Positions 52,120-60,108 of a stretch of DNA of 64,000 bases are shown here, piece by piece. Both the position numbers and the translations under genes were made by a program. Location: assembly GCF_028747645.1 (NCBI RefSeq), contig NZ_CP118100.1:2666001-2730000 (forward strand), in the 5' to 3' direction. The notes beneath the pieces were generated by a model. The model was not told where the DNA came from and searched no databases. It was given only the letters and a program-made list of their open reading frames with translations. Every line of letters begins with the position of its first letter. Position 1 is the first letter of the stretch. This DNA is from Microbacterium esteraromaticum (GTDB lineage Bacteria > Actinomycetota > Actinomycetes > Actinomycetales > Microbacteriaceae).

Positions 52120-52787
52120 TCCGGGTGCTCGTGGTGGACGACCAGCCGTTGATCCGCGGCGCGGTGGCGCAGATCCTCGGGGCGGCGGCCGACCTCGATG
52201 TGGTCGGTGAGGCCGCCGAGGGCGGCACCGCGATCAGGATGGCACGCAGCATGCGTCCCGACGTGGTGCTGATGGACGTGCGGATGCCCGGTGTCGACGG
52301 CATCGCCGCGACCAGTGCCATCTGCGCCGAGCCCGACTTGTGTTCGACGCGGGTGCTCATGCTCACCACGTTCGAAGACGAGGAGAACGTCGCCGCCGCA
52401 CTCCGAGCCGGAGCGAGCGGCTTTCTCGGCAAGGGCGCCGACCCCGACGAGATCGCCGACGCGGTGCGCACCGTCCATGCGGGCGAGGCGCTGCTCTCAC
52501 CAGCCGCCACCCGCAGCCTGATCTCGCGCTACCTCGCCGGGCCCGTCACGCACGAACCCGGCGAGCAGCAGGTGCTCGATGAGCCGCTCACACCGCGCGA
52601 GCACGAGATCCTGCGGCTGGTCGCTCGCGGCATGTCGAACGCCGAGATCGCCGCCGATCTGGTGATCTCGCCGCACACCGCCAAGACGCATGTGAACCGC
52701 ATCATGGCGAAACTCGGCGCGCACGATCGCGCCCAGGTCGTCGTGTGGGCGTACGAGAACGGTGTCGTGCGCGCCGGAGCGCGCTAG
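52116..52787 (+). CDS. NarL/LuxR-type response regulator
   Basis: A 223-residue regulator. Receiver domain (1-120) with the acidic pair VVDDQPL, phospho-acceptor Asp in VVLMDVRMPGVDG, Thr in MLTTFEDEENV and Lys in FLGKGADP. The LuxR helix-turn-helix is LTPREHEILRLVARGMSNAEIAADLVISPHTAKTHVNRIMAKLGAHDR. It is encoded with the sensor kinase (ATGA) and should act on the divergent MacB-like transporter genes, and possibly others. Confidence 0.93.
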   Translation: MIRVLVVDDQPLIRGAVAQILGAAADLDVVGEAAEGGTAIRMARSMRPDVVLMDVRMPGVDGIAATSAICAEPDLCSTRVLMLTTFEDEENVAAALRAGASGFLGKGADPDEIADAVRTVHAGEALLSPAATRSLISRYLAGPVTHEPGEQQVLDEPLTPREHEILRLVARGMSNAEIAADLVISPHTAKTHVNRIMAKLGAHDRAQVVVWAYENGVVRAGAR

Positions 52788-52823
52788 ACGCAGCAACGCC
52801 GCGGTACTGACGGCGGCAGGCGG

Positions 52824-52946
52824 TCAGCCTTGGCGCCCCTTGAAACGGGGATTGAGCTTGTTGATCACGTACACCCGCCCCCTGCGCCGCACTACCTGTG
52901 CGCCGGGCTGATTCTTGAGCGACTTGATCGATGCGCGAACCTTCAT
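52824..52946 (-). CDS. rpmJ: Ribosomal protein L36, zinc-free (C-minus) paralogue
   Basis: A 40-residue protein, [20 protein letters not shown] and onward, ending in [11 protein letters not shown]. It matches bL36 in length and basic pattern but lacks the Cys/His zinc ribbon (no Cys at all), so it is the C-minus form that replaces the zinc-containing L36 when zinc is scarce. The start at 52946 lies eleven bases from a 29-bp Zur palindrome. This gene is short and easily missed. Confidence 0.93.
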   Translation of the reverse strand: MKVRASIKSLKNQPGAQVVRRRGRVYVINKLNPRFKGRQG

Positions 52947-52956
52947 ATCCACCTCA

Positions 52957-52985
52957 CTATTGAGAACCGTTATCATTCTCAATAG
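52957..52985. promoter_or_regulatory. Zur operator (zinc box)
   Basis: Perfect 10-bp arms CTATTGAGAA (52957-52966) and TTCTCAATAG (52976-52985) around CCGTTATCA. The core TGAGAA...TATCATTCTCA resembles the actinobacterial Zur consensus. It sits between rpmJ (leftward) and the COG0523-like gene (rightward) and should repress both when zinc is sufficient. Confidence 0.85.
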
Positions 52986-53019
52986 ACATTACCGCAGTCG
53001 AGCCAGAAGCGAGCCTCCC

Positions 53020-54024
53020 TTGTCACCCATCGAGATCACACTGATCACCGGCCACCGCGATCAGAGCAGAGCCACCGTCGCCAGGCGTCGAGCACGCGAA
53101 CAGCGGTGCACGCACGTCTCTGCGACGACACGGGGCCGCACATCCTCGATCGAGGATGTGCTTGACGTCGCCCACGCGACACCCGACGCAGGGCGGCTGG
53201 TCGCAGAGATCCCCGCCGACTCTCGCGTCGAGGCGGCCATCGGAGCGCTCGCGGGTGATGCGACGACGACACTGGTCGAGCTCGTGTGCGTCGTCGACGC
53301 CAAGACGTTCACGCAAGACCTCATGGCAGACGACTACATCACGGCATCCGATGCAGACGTCACCGTCTTCGTCGCACGAGCCCTGCGTCTCGTTCAGCAC
53401 ATCGAGCACGCGAGCACGGTACTGGTGTTCGACTGGGAGGCCGTCGCCACCCGAGATCTGTCAATGCTGCTCGCGGTGCTCAGCCACCTTGCACCGGCGG
53501 CGCGCATCGGACTCGATCGCGCGGGCGCGCCTGCCGGATTCCCCGCATACTCCGAGTCGACCCATCAACCGGGATGGGTGCATCTGCTCAACGACGAACA
53601 CGACCCCCACATGCAGGATGCCAGGGTCAGCGCGTTTCGCTACGAACGACTGCGCCCGTTCCATCCAGAACGCTTGAACCGGCTACTCGAAGAGGATCTC
53701 GGCGAAGGACGCTACGGAGCGATCCTCCGTTCGGCGGGCTTCTGCCGGCTGGCGACGCGACCCGGCATCGTCGGCAGTTGGGATCAGGTCGGCCAGATGA
53801 TCTCGCTCGCGCCACTGGTTCGCGACAACGACTCGCCCACTCCTCCCCTCGCCCTCGGACAGGACCTGGGCTTCATCGGCATCGACATGGACATCCCCCG
53901 CCTCACTGCCGGGTTGGACTCCGCGTTGCTCGATGATGACGAGCTCCTCTCAGACGCACGGACGTGGACCACATTCGGCGACCCGTTCCCCCGATGGGCG
54001 ATCCACGCGCACTCCGACGACTAA
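53020..54024 (+). CDS. Degenerate COG0523 (CobW-like) protein lacking P-loop
   Basis: A 334-residue protein whose C-terminal half is a clear CobW_C domain (residues about 210-330: FRYERLRPFHPERLNRLL, GAILRSAGFCRLATRPGIVGSWDQ, QDLGFIGIDMDIPRL, TTFGDPFPRW). Active COG0523 proteins begin with a GxxGxGKT P-loop and carry a CxCC metal motif; here the P-loop position reads ITGHRDQSRATVARR and there is no CxCC. So it probably cannot bind GTP in the normal way. TTG at 53020 follows the expected family start. The Zur box upstream ties it to zinc starvation. Confidence 0.8.
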   Translation: MSPIEITLITGHRDQSRATVARRRAREQRCTHVSATTRGRTSSIEDVLDVAHATPDAGRLVAEIPADSRVEAAIGALAGDATTTLVELVCVVDAKTFTQDLMADDYITASDADVTVFVARALRLVQHIEHASTVLVFDWEAVATRDLSMLLAVLSHLAPAARIGLDRAGAPAGFPAYSESTHQPGWVHLLNDEHDPHMQDARVSAFRYERLRPFHPERLNRLLEEDLGEGRYGAILRSAGFCRLATRPGIVGSWDQVGQMISLAPLVRDNDSPTPPLALGQDLGFIGIDMDIPRLTAGLDSALLDDDELLSDARTWTTFGDPFPRWAIHAHSDD

Positions 54025-55085
54025 ACCGCCTTGGCGAAGACGACGCCCCGGTAGGCCTCGTCGCTCCAGCGCACCAGACGGTCGAGATCGTCGGGGCGCA
54101 CGGGGAGCTCATGCGTATCCACCCAGGTCTCCCCCGTGTCGATGTTGATCCAGGGGTCCTCCACGACCAGCGCGTCGCCGACGCGCGCATGCGCGACGAT
54201 CCAGTGCGGGCCCGTCTCGCCGTGCATCGGCTCTTCGTCGATCAGCAGCAGCGCCTGTTCACCGCCCTCGACGCGTTCGACGATCTCGGCGATGGCCACC
54301 CTGTCGCGGCGCACGGGAATGCCGCTCTCCCCCGCTTGCCGCAGCGAGTCCGCCTGCAGCTCGGCGCGGAAGGAGTGATCGAATCCTTCGAAGCCCTCCA
54401 GCAGTGCCGGGCCGTCGGTGTCGAGAGCGACCTCGATGCGGGCATCCCGCAGGTGCTCGTGCAGCGCGACCGCGAGACCGATCGGCTCGCATGCCGGATA
54501 GTTGCTCGCGCGGCGCCAGAAGCCGACCTCGACGTCCCGGTGGGACTGTTCGGCCGCGAAGCCGCCGGCGGCGCTTCCTTCGGCAGCGATCAGCGCGGCG
54601 ACGGCGCCACACGTGAACAGCGTGGTCTGGGCGTAGTAGCCCCGTTCCTGATGCGTCGTCGGCACGAGCCAGCGGACGTACCCGTCGAACTGCTCGGTGC
54701 CGACCGCCGCCCACGGGCGACGCATCGCGATGAAGCCCAGCTCGTCGGTGAACGCGGGGAGCCCCTCCCCCGCCGGCACCTCCCATTTGACGGCGACGTC
54801 GCCGTCCGTCGCGCTCTGCGCGCAGACGCCCTCGATCAGCGCGCGTGCGGCGTCGTCGTCCGTCCACCACACATCACGGATCTTGATCGCCGAAGTGGCG
54901 GGACGGCCGCTGGTGAGCGCGGCGGCCTGGATCGTCCCGGCCTCGTCGCGGACGATCCAGGCGCACGGCCGGTACGCGGCGGGCGCGTGCCGCCAGCGCT
55001 CCAGGCGGTCGGGATCCACGAGGTCGACGAGCTCGGCGGCCACGTCGATCGGTGCGACGGCGCAGGCGCGGAGTGCTGTGGGCAT
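54021..55085 (-). CDS. C39-like cysteine peptidase with N-terminal extra domain
   Basis: A 354-residue protein. The C-terminal half (from about residue 150) looks like the C39 peptidase fold: Gln and Cys in YYAQTTLFTCGAVAALIA, His in GPHWIVAHA and Asp in VVEDPW. The N-terminal half (20-140) resembles a GNAT-type fold (YRPCAWIVRDEAGTIQAAAL). It has no membrane or ATPase domain, unlike bacteriocin exporters. It is the last gene of a peptide ABC operon, one base after the ATPase stop, so it may process or sense an imported peptide. Substrate unknown. Confidence 0.72.
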   Translation of the reverse strand: MPTALRACAVAPIDVAAELVDLVDPDRLERWRHAPAAYRPCAWIVRDEAGTIQAAALTSGRPATSAIKIRDVWWTDDDAARALIEGVCAQSATDGDVAVKWEVPAGEGLPAFTDELGFIAMRRPWAAVGTEQFDGYVRWLVPTTHQERGYYAQTTLFTCGAVAALIAAEGSAAGGFAAEQSHRDVEVGFWRRASNYPACEPIGLAVALHEHLRDARIEVALDTDGPALLEGFEGFDHSFRAELQADSLRQAGESGIPVRRDRVAIAEIVERVEGGEQALLLIDEEPMHGETGPHWIVAHARVGDALVVEDPWINIDTGETWVDTHELPVRPDDLDRLVRWSDEAYRGVVFAKAV

Positions 55086-55086
55086 T

Positions 55087-56658
55087 TCAGTCCTTCTTCA
55101 TGGGGGTGGATGCGGTGTTCTCCTGCGTCGCCGCGGCGACCAGGAGCCGGGTGTACTCATGGCGGGGTTCGGTGAGCACCTGGGCGCACGGCCCGGATTC
55201 GACGACTCGTCCCGCCCAGAGCACCGTCGCCGTATCGGCGAGCATGCGCACGACGGCGAGATCGTGCGAGATGAACAGGATCGCGATGCCCAGATCGTCG
55301 CGCAGCGAGCGCAGCAGCGCGAGGATCTGCGCCTGCACCGACACGTCGAGCGCCGAAACCGACTCGTCGCAGATGAGAAGACGCGGCCGCGGCGCCAGAG
55401 CGCGGGCGATGGCGATGCGCTGACGCTGACCGCCCGACAGCTCGGCCGGGCGTTTCCGTGCGAAATCGGCGGGCAGTCCCACGGTCTGCAGCAGCGCACC
55501 GACCTCGGTCGGTGCTCTCCCGGCCACACGCAGTGCCTCTCGCAGGATCTGTCCGATCGTCATCATCGGGTTCAGCGACGAGTACGGGTCCTGGAACACG
55601 ATCTGCATCTGGTCGGGTGTGCGCGACCGCCGCCCGGGGGCGAGAGGTGCGCCGTCGAAGACGATCGACCCGGAGTCCTCGGTTTCGAGACCCGCGATGC
55701 AGCGCGCGAACGTCGATTTGCCCGACCCGGACTCGCCGACCACACCGACGATCTGGCCGGGGGCGATCTCGATTCCGACACCGTCGAGCACACGCCGGTC
55801 GCCGAAGTGCTTGACCACGTCGGTTGCCCGCAGCAGCGGCTCGCCGCCGTCGGCGCGCGCCGTCGGCGCGGGCGCGGATGCCGCGGCGGACATGCTCGGG
55901 TCGGCGTCGATGAGCGCACGCGTGTATGGATGCTGAGGATCGGCCAGCACGGTCGCGGTCGCACCGCGCTCGACGACCTCGCCCTGCCGCATCACCAGCA
56001 CATCGTCCGTTCGACCGCGCACCAGCCCCAGATCGTGCGAGATGAGGATGACGCACAGGTTTCGGGACCTCTGCACGGCGCGCAGCAGGTCGAGGATCTC
56101 GGCCTGGTTCGACGCGTCCAGCGCCGTGGTGGGCTCGTCGGCGATGATCAGCTGCGGGCTGGCGGCGAGCGCGGCGGCGATCGCCACTCTCTGGCGCATG
56201 CCGCCCGACAGCTGGTGGGGGAAGGCGCGGGCCACGTGCTCGGGCAGCTTCACTTCGGCGAGGCGCTCGGCGACGATGCGCTCTCGTTCGGCGCGGGGCA
56301 GGCGACGCCCCGCGACGGCATCCAGGGTCCAACCGATCTGATCGCCGCAGGTGTGCACCGGCGAGAGGCTCGTGAACGGGTCCTGCAGCAGGAGCGTGAC
56401 CGTCCCCCCTCTCACCGACCGCCACTGCTGCTGTGCCGCGTCCAGAGAAACGTGCCGGTCGCCGATGCGCACCGTTCCCTCGGCGCGGAAGCCGCGGGGA
56501 AGCAGCCCGACCAGGGACTTCGCGGTGAGGGTCTTGCCCGACCCCGACTCGCCGATGATCGCGAGCGTGCGCCCCGGTTCGATGACGGCGTCGATCGGCT
56601 GCACGGCCGTGCCGTTGTGGCCGGTGACGGTGAGTGCGACGATCTCCACCCCGCTCAC
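55087..56658 (-). CDS. Peptide ABC transporter ATPase, fused DppD-DppF
   Basis: A 523-residue protein with two ABC domains. The first has IGESGSGKT, LSGGMRQR and LIIADEP; the second GESGSGKST, LSGGQRQR and LLICDES. Note Ser in place of Pro after Walker B in the second unit. GTG at 56658 overlaps the permease stop by GTGA. It powers the DppBC-type pore coded upstream in the same operon. Similar layout to the other peptide transporter at 35-41 kb, but sequence divergent. Confidence 0.9.
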   Translation of the reverse strand: MSGVEIVALTVTGHNGTAVQPIDAVIEPGRTLAIIGESGSGKTLTAKSLVGLLPRGFRAEGTVRIGDRHVSLDAAQQQWRSVRGGTVTLLLQDPFTSLSPVHTCGDQIGWTLDAVAGRRLPRAERERIVAERLAEVKLPEHVARAFPHQLSGGMRQRVAIAAALAASPQLIIADEPTTALDASNQAEILDLLRAVQRSRNLCVILISHDLGLVRGRTDDVLVMRQGEVVERGATATVLADPQHPYTRALIDADPSMSAAASAPAPTARADGGEPLLRATDVVKHFGDRRVLDGVGIEIAPGQIVGVVGESGSGKSTFARCIAGLETEDSGSIVFDGAPLAPGRRSRTPDQMQIVFQDPYSSLNPMMTIGQILREALRVAGRAPTEVGALLQTVGLPADFARKRPAELSGGQRQRIAIARALAPRPRLLICDESVSALDVSVQAQILALLRSLRDDLGIAILFISHDLAVVRMLADTATVLWAGRVVESGPCAQVLTEPRHEYTRLLVAAATQENTASTPMKKD

Positions 56659-57515
56659 AGCGCGTCTCCGACCTGTGAGAGCCGCTGGCCCGCCCAGTCC
56701 CCGACGAGATTGACGGCAGACGCGACGAGGATGATCAGCAGCGCGGGCACGATGACGGCGGCGGGGTTGTCGAACATGATCGCGCGGTTGTCGGTGAGCT
56801 GTCGCCCCCAATCGGCGATCCCCGGCGGCACCCCCACCCCGAGGAAGGACAGTGAGGAGAAGGCGACGAGCGCGAAGGCGACATTGAGCATGGCGTTGGT
56901 GAGGACCAGAGTGGAGACATTGGGCAGGATGTGGCGGAACATGATGCGCCATCGCGAGAGGGAGAGCATCCGGGCGGCCTCGATGTAGGGCCGTGCCGTC
57001 TGCTCGAGCACGCCGGCGCGCACGATTCTGATGTCCGATGGCGAGAACAGCAGGATCAGCAGGGCGACGGTGATCCAGTAGCCGCCGCCGAAGACGCCCG
57101 AGACGACGATCGCGGCGAGCAGCACCGGCAGGGCGAGCAGCAGGTCGGTCCAGCGGCTGATGACGACGTCGAGCCAGCCGCGCTCGAACCCGGCGATCGT
57201 GCCGAGAAAGATGCCGAGCAGCATCGAGCCCACGGCCACGCAGATCGGGCCGATCAGTGCCGACGCGGCGCCCGCGACCGTCATCGCCCAGACGTCGCGT
57301 CCGAGTTCGTCGGTGCCGAGCGGATACCCGGGGGTTCCAGCGGGCAGCAGGCCCGAGAGGATGTCCTGGCGCATCGCGTCGGGGTACAGCAAGCCACCGA
57401 ATGCCGCGGCGAAGGCGGTGACGGCGAGGATCGCGAACGCGAACGAGACGGTGGCGGACGGATACCTCCGTCGCTTGCGGGCGCGGATGCCGCTCAGGTC
57501 GAGTGTCGTTGTCAT
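56655..57515 (-). CDS. Peptide ABC transporter permease, DppC type
   Basis: A 286-residue permease with six membrane segments. Marks are the PLGTDELGRDVWAMTVAGA block and the EAA loop (EAARMLSLSRWRIMFRHILPNV), then SFLGVGVPPGIADWG. It overlaps the DppB-type gene upstream (ATGA) and the ATPase gene downstream (GTGA). Forms the pore with that DppB-type permease. Confidence 0.9.
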   Translation of the reverse strand: MTTTLDLSGIRARKRRRYPSATVSFAFAILAVTAFAAAFGGLLYPDAMRQDILSGLLPAGTPGYPLGTDELGRDVWAMTVAGAASALIGPICVAVGSMLLGIFLGTIAGFERGWLDVVISRWTDLLLALPVLLAAIVVSGVFGGGYWITVALLILLFSPSDIRIVRAGVLEQTARPYIEAARMLSLSRWRIMFRHILPNVSTLVLTNAMLNVAFALVAFSSLSFLGVGVPPGIADWGRQLTDNRAIMFDNPAAVIVPALLIILVASAVNLVGDWAGQRLSQVGDAL

Positions 57516-58507
57516 GCGGGCGTCCCTCCTCGACGGATGCGGGGGTCGAGCAGCAGGTAGATCAGGTCGGCGAGCAGCGCGATCACCGCGATCACGACGG
57601 CGACCAGCAGGGTGAGCGACTGCACGACGGCGATGTCCTTGAACAGCACCGAATCCTGCAGCAGGGTTCCCAGTCCGGGTAGCGCGTAGGTAGTCTCGGC
57701 CAGAACCGTGCCGCCGACGAGAAAGGTGAGCACCAGGCTCGCACCGGTGACGATCGGGATGGCCGCGTTGCGCAGGGCGATGCGCATCACCTGCGCCTCG
57801 GGGATGCCGCGGGCGCGGGCGGAGGTGACGTAGTCGGACTCGAGTTCGCGGATCATGGCGGTGCGCGTCAGCTTGACGATGATCGCCCCCAACCCGAGTG
57901 CGAGGGTGATCGCCGGGAGCACCAGGTGCCACAGTGTGTCGAGCCCGCCGGAACCCGCGCCGTACACAGGGAACAGCCGCACGTAATAGGCGAATAGGTA
58001 CAGCAACAGCAGGCCGACGGCGAAGGTGGGGGCGCTGAGGCCGACCACCGCGAGCGTGTTCGCGGTGCGATCCAGCCAGCTTCCCGCGTGGGCCGCGCTG
58101 CGCACCCCGAGCGGCACGGCCACTGCCAGGGCGATCACGAAGGCGAGCGCGCAGAGGGCGAGCGTGATGCCGACGCGCTGAGCGATGGCATCGGCCACGG
58201 GGATCTGCAGCCGGATCGACTGCCCGAGGTCGCCGGTGAGCAGGCCACCGAGCCACTTGAGGTACTGCAGCCACATCGGGTCATCGAGGTTGTACTGCTC
58301 GCGGATCGCGGCGACGGCCTCGGGCGAGGACGGACGGTTGCCGAGCAGGTTCTTGACGATGTCGCCGGGCGCCAGGTGCATGAGCGCGAAGATGACCATC
58401 GACAGCACCAGCAGCACGGCGAGCACGCCGAGCACGCGCACGGCGAGCAGTCGACCGACTGATCGGAACCGCCGTGCGCGTGCTCGGATGAGAAGCGGCT
58501 GGCTCAC
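57512..58507 (-). CDS. Peptide ABC transporter permease, DppB type
   Basis: A 331-residue permease. The N-terminal VRVLGVLAVLLVLSMVIFAL helix, APGDIVKNLLGN and LDDPMWLQYLKWLGGLLTGDLGQS are the DppB marks, with the EAA loop SARARGIPEAQVMRIALRNA. The GTG at 58507 overlaps the stop of the binding protein (GTGA), so translation is coupled. Confidence 0.9.
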   Translation of the reverse strand: MSQPLLIRARARRFRSVGRLLAVRVLGVLAVLLVLSMVIFALMHLAPGDIVKNLLGNRPSSPEAVAAIREQYNLDDPMWLQYLKWLGGLLTGDLGQSIRLQIPVADAIAQRVGITLALCALAFVIALAVAVPLGVRSAAHAGSWLDRTANTLAVVGLSAPTFAVGLLLLYLFAYYVRLFPVYGAGSGGLDTLWHLVLPAITLALGLGAIIVKLTRTAMIRELESDYVTSARARGIPEAQVMRIALRNAAIPIVTGASLVLTFLVGGTVLAETTYALPGLGTLLQDSVLFKDIAVVQSLTLLVAVVIAVIALLADLIYLLLDPRIRRGGTPA

Positions 58508-60108
58508 TGTCCTGCCCGGTACAGCTGAGTCGGCCACGACGAGATGAAGGCGAACGCGCTGTAGTCGTTCATCCCGAGATCCTTGGCGAACGCGGTCGCC
58601 GACTGGCCCCACCACAGCGGAACGTTGATCGCATCAGCGGCCTGCAGCGCCTCGGCCTCGATCAGCAGGTCGGCGCGCGCGGCGGGATCCGACTCGGCAC
58701 CGGCCTGCGCGAGCAGGTCGACGATGGCGGGGTTGTCGTAGCCGGCGGGGTTGCCGGCGCCGAGCAGGTAGCTGGGCACCTCGGCCGGGTCGCCGAGCGT
58801 CGAGAAGTACCACATGAGGTTCACACCGTGGTCGGACGAGGCATCGAGGCTGGCGAGCCACTCCTCGATCGGAACCTCGCGCACGTTGACCGTGACGCCG
58901 ATCTCGGCGAGGTTCTGGGCCAGCGCCTGTGCGGCGGTGCCGAGCTGCGGCCCGGTGTTCGGCGTGAGCAGCTCGGTCTCGAAGCCCTCGGGCACCGACG
59001 ATGCCGCGAGCGCGGCCTTGGCGGCGTCCAGATCGAACTCCCACTGCGGGATCCCCGCCAGGGCGTCCCTGGCATCATCGGCGTCGTGGACCTGGCCCAG
59101 TGACTCGGGTGTCATGATCGCCGTCGCGGCCTCACCGTGCCCGCGCAGCAGCTTCTCGACGTACGCGTCGCGATCGACCGCGTGCGCAAAGGCCTCACGC
59201 ACCTTCGGGTCATCGAACGGGGCGACGCCGATGTTGAAGTACAAGCCGACGTACGACAGGTCGTTGACGTACTCGACGCGCATGGTATCGAGCTTCTCCC
59301 ACTGCTGGGACTGCGCGAGCGGCACATTGAATGCGACGTCGACATCGCCGGACTGCGCCGCGAGCAGACGCGTCGACTCGTCCGAGACGAAGTTGACCGT
59401 GATCTCCTTGACCTTGGGCAGTTCTCCCCACCACGAGTCGACGCGTTCGAAGGTCACGTGGGAGTCCGGCGAGAACTCGGTCACCTCGTAGGGCCCGGAT
59501 CCCAGCAGCAGCGAGTCGGCGGTTCCGACCTTGCCGTCGTGCTCTTCCCAGAACGCCTTCGAGGTGATGAACGCGGCGCCACCGGTGCTCATGTTCGACG
59601 CGAACGCCGCGTCGGGCTCGGTGAGGGTGATGGTGACCTCGTTGTCGCCCGTCTTCGCGATGCTCTCGACGTTCATGAGGTAATAGGCCAGACCCGGCGA
59701 GCTCGTCTCATCGCGTGCGCGTTCCAGGCTGAACACGACGTCGTCCGCCGTGACGGGGCTGCCGTCCTGGAAGACGGCGTCGTCGCGGAGCGTGTACACG
59801 TACGTGACGTCGTCAGTCTGCTCCCACGACTCGGCGAGCCCGGGCTGCACACGCCCCTGCGCGTCGATCGAGACGAGGCCCTCCTGTGCGATGGAGGCGA
59901 TGTAGTAGTTCAGGATGCCGGCCTCCTGGCCGACGTAGAGGCTCGACAGCGAGCCGGGCAGCGCGACCGTGATGTGGTCGATCTCGGCGCCGGTGTCGGC
60001 GCCGGTGGTCTGTTGCGGCGCCGGAGTGGAGCACGCGGTCAGCAGCAGCGCGCCTGTGGCGGCGACGGTGGCCGCCTTCGCCAGGCGGTTTGTGAGCGGG
60101 AACGGCAT
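58504..60108 (-). CDS. Peptide-binding lipoprotein (own start inside a longer reading frame)
   Basis: A 534-residue family-5 binding protein. Signal peptide with lipobox LLLTACSTPA (Cys near residue 26), then ITVALPGSLSSLYVGQEAG, YTLRDDAVFQDGSPVTADDVVFSLERA and VREAFAHAVDRDAYVEKLLRG. The ATG at 60108 has a GAGGAG ribosome site ten bases upstream, so it is almost certainly made as a separate lipoprotein. However, the same frame is open further upstream through a LysR gene without a stop codon. Confidence 0.88.
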   Translation of the reverse strand: MPFPLTNRLAKAATVAATGALLLTACSTPAPQQTTGADTGAEIDHITVALPGSLSSLYVGQEAGILNYYIASIAQEGLVSIDAQGRVQPGLAESWEQTDDVTYVYTLRDDAVFQDGSPVTADDVVFSLERARDETSSPGLAYYLMNVESIAKTGDNEVTITLTEPDAAFASNMSTGGAAFITSKAFWEEHDGKVGTADSLLLGSGPYEVTEFSPDSHVTFERVDSWWGELPKVKEITVNFVSDESTRLLAAQSGDVDVAFNVPLAQSQQWEKLDTMRVEYVNDLSYVGLYFNIGVAPFDDPKVREAFAHAVDRDAYVEKLLRGHGEAATAIMTPESLGQVHDADDARDALAGIPQWEFDLDAAKAALAASSVPEGFETELLTPNTGPQLGTAAQALAQNLAEIGVTVNVREVPIEEWLASLDASSDHGVNLMWYFSTLGDPAEVPSYLLGAGNPAGYDNPAIVDLLAQAGAESDPAARADLLIEAEALQAADAINVPLWWGQSATAFAKDLGMNDYSAFAFISSWPTQLYRAGQ

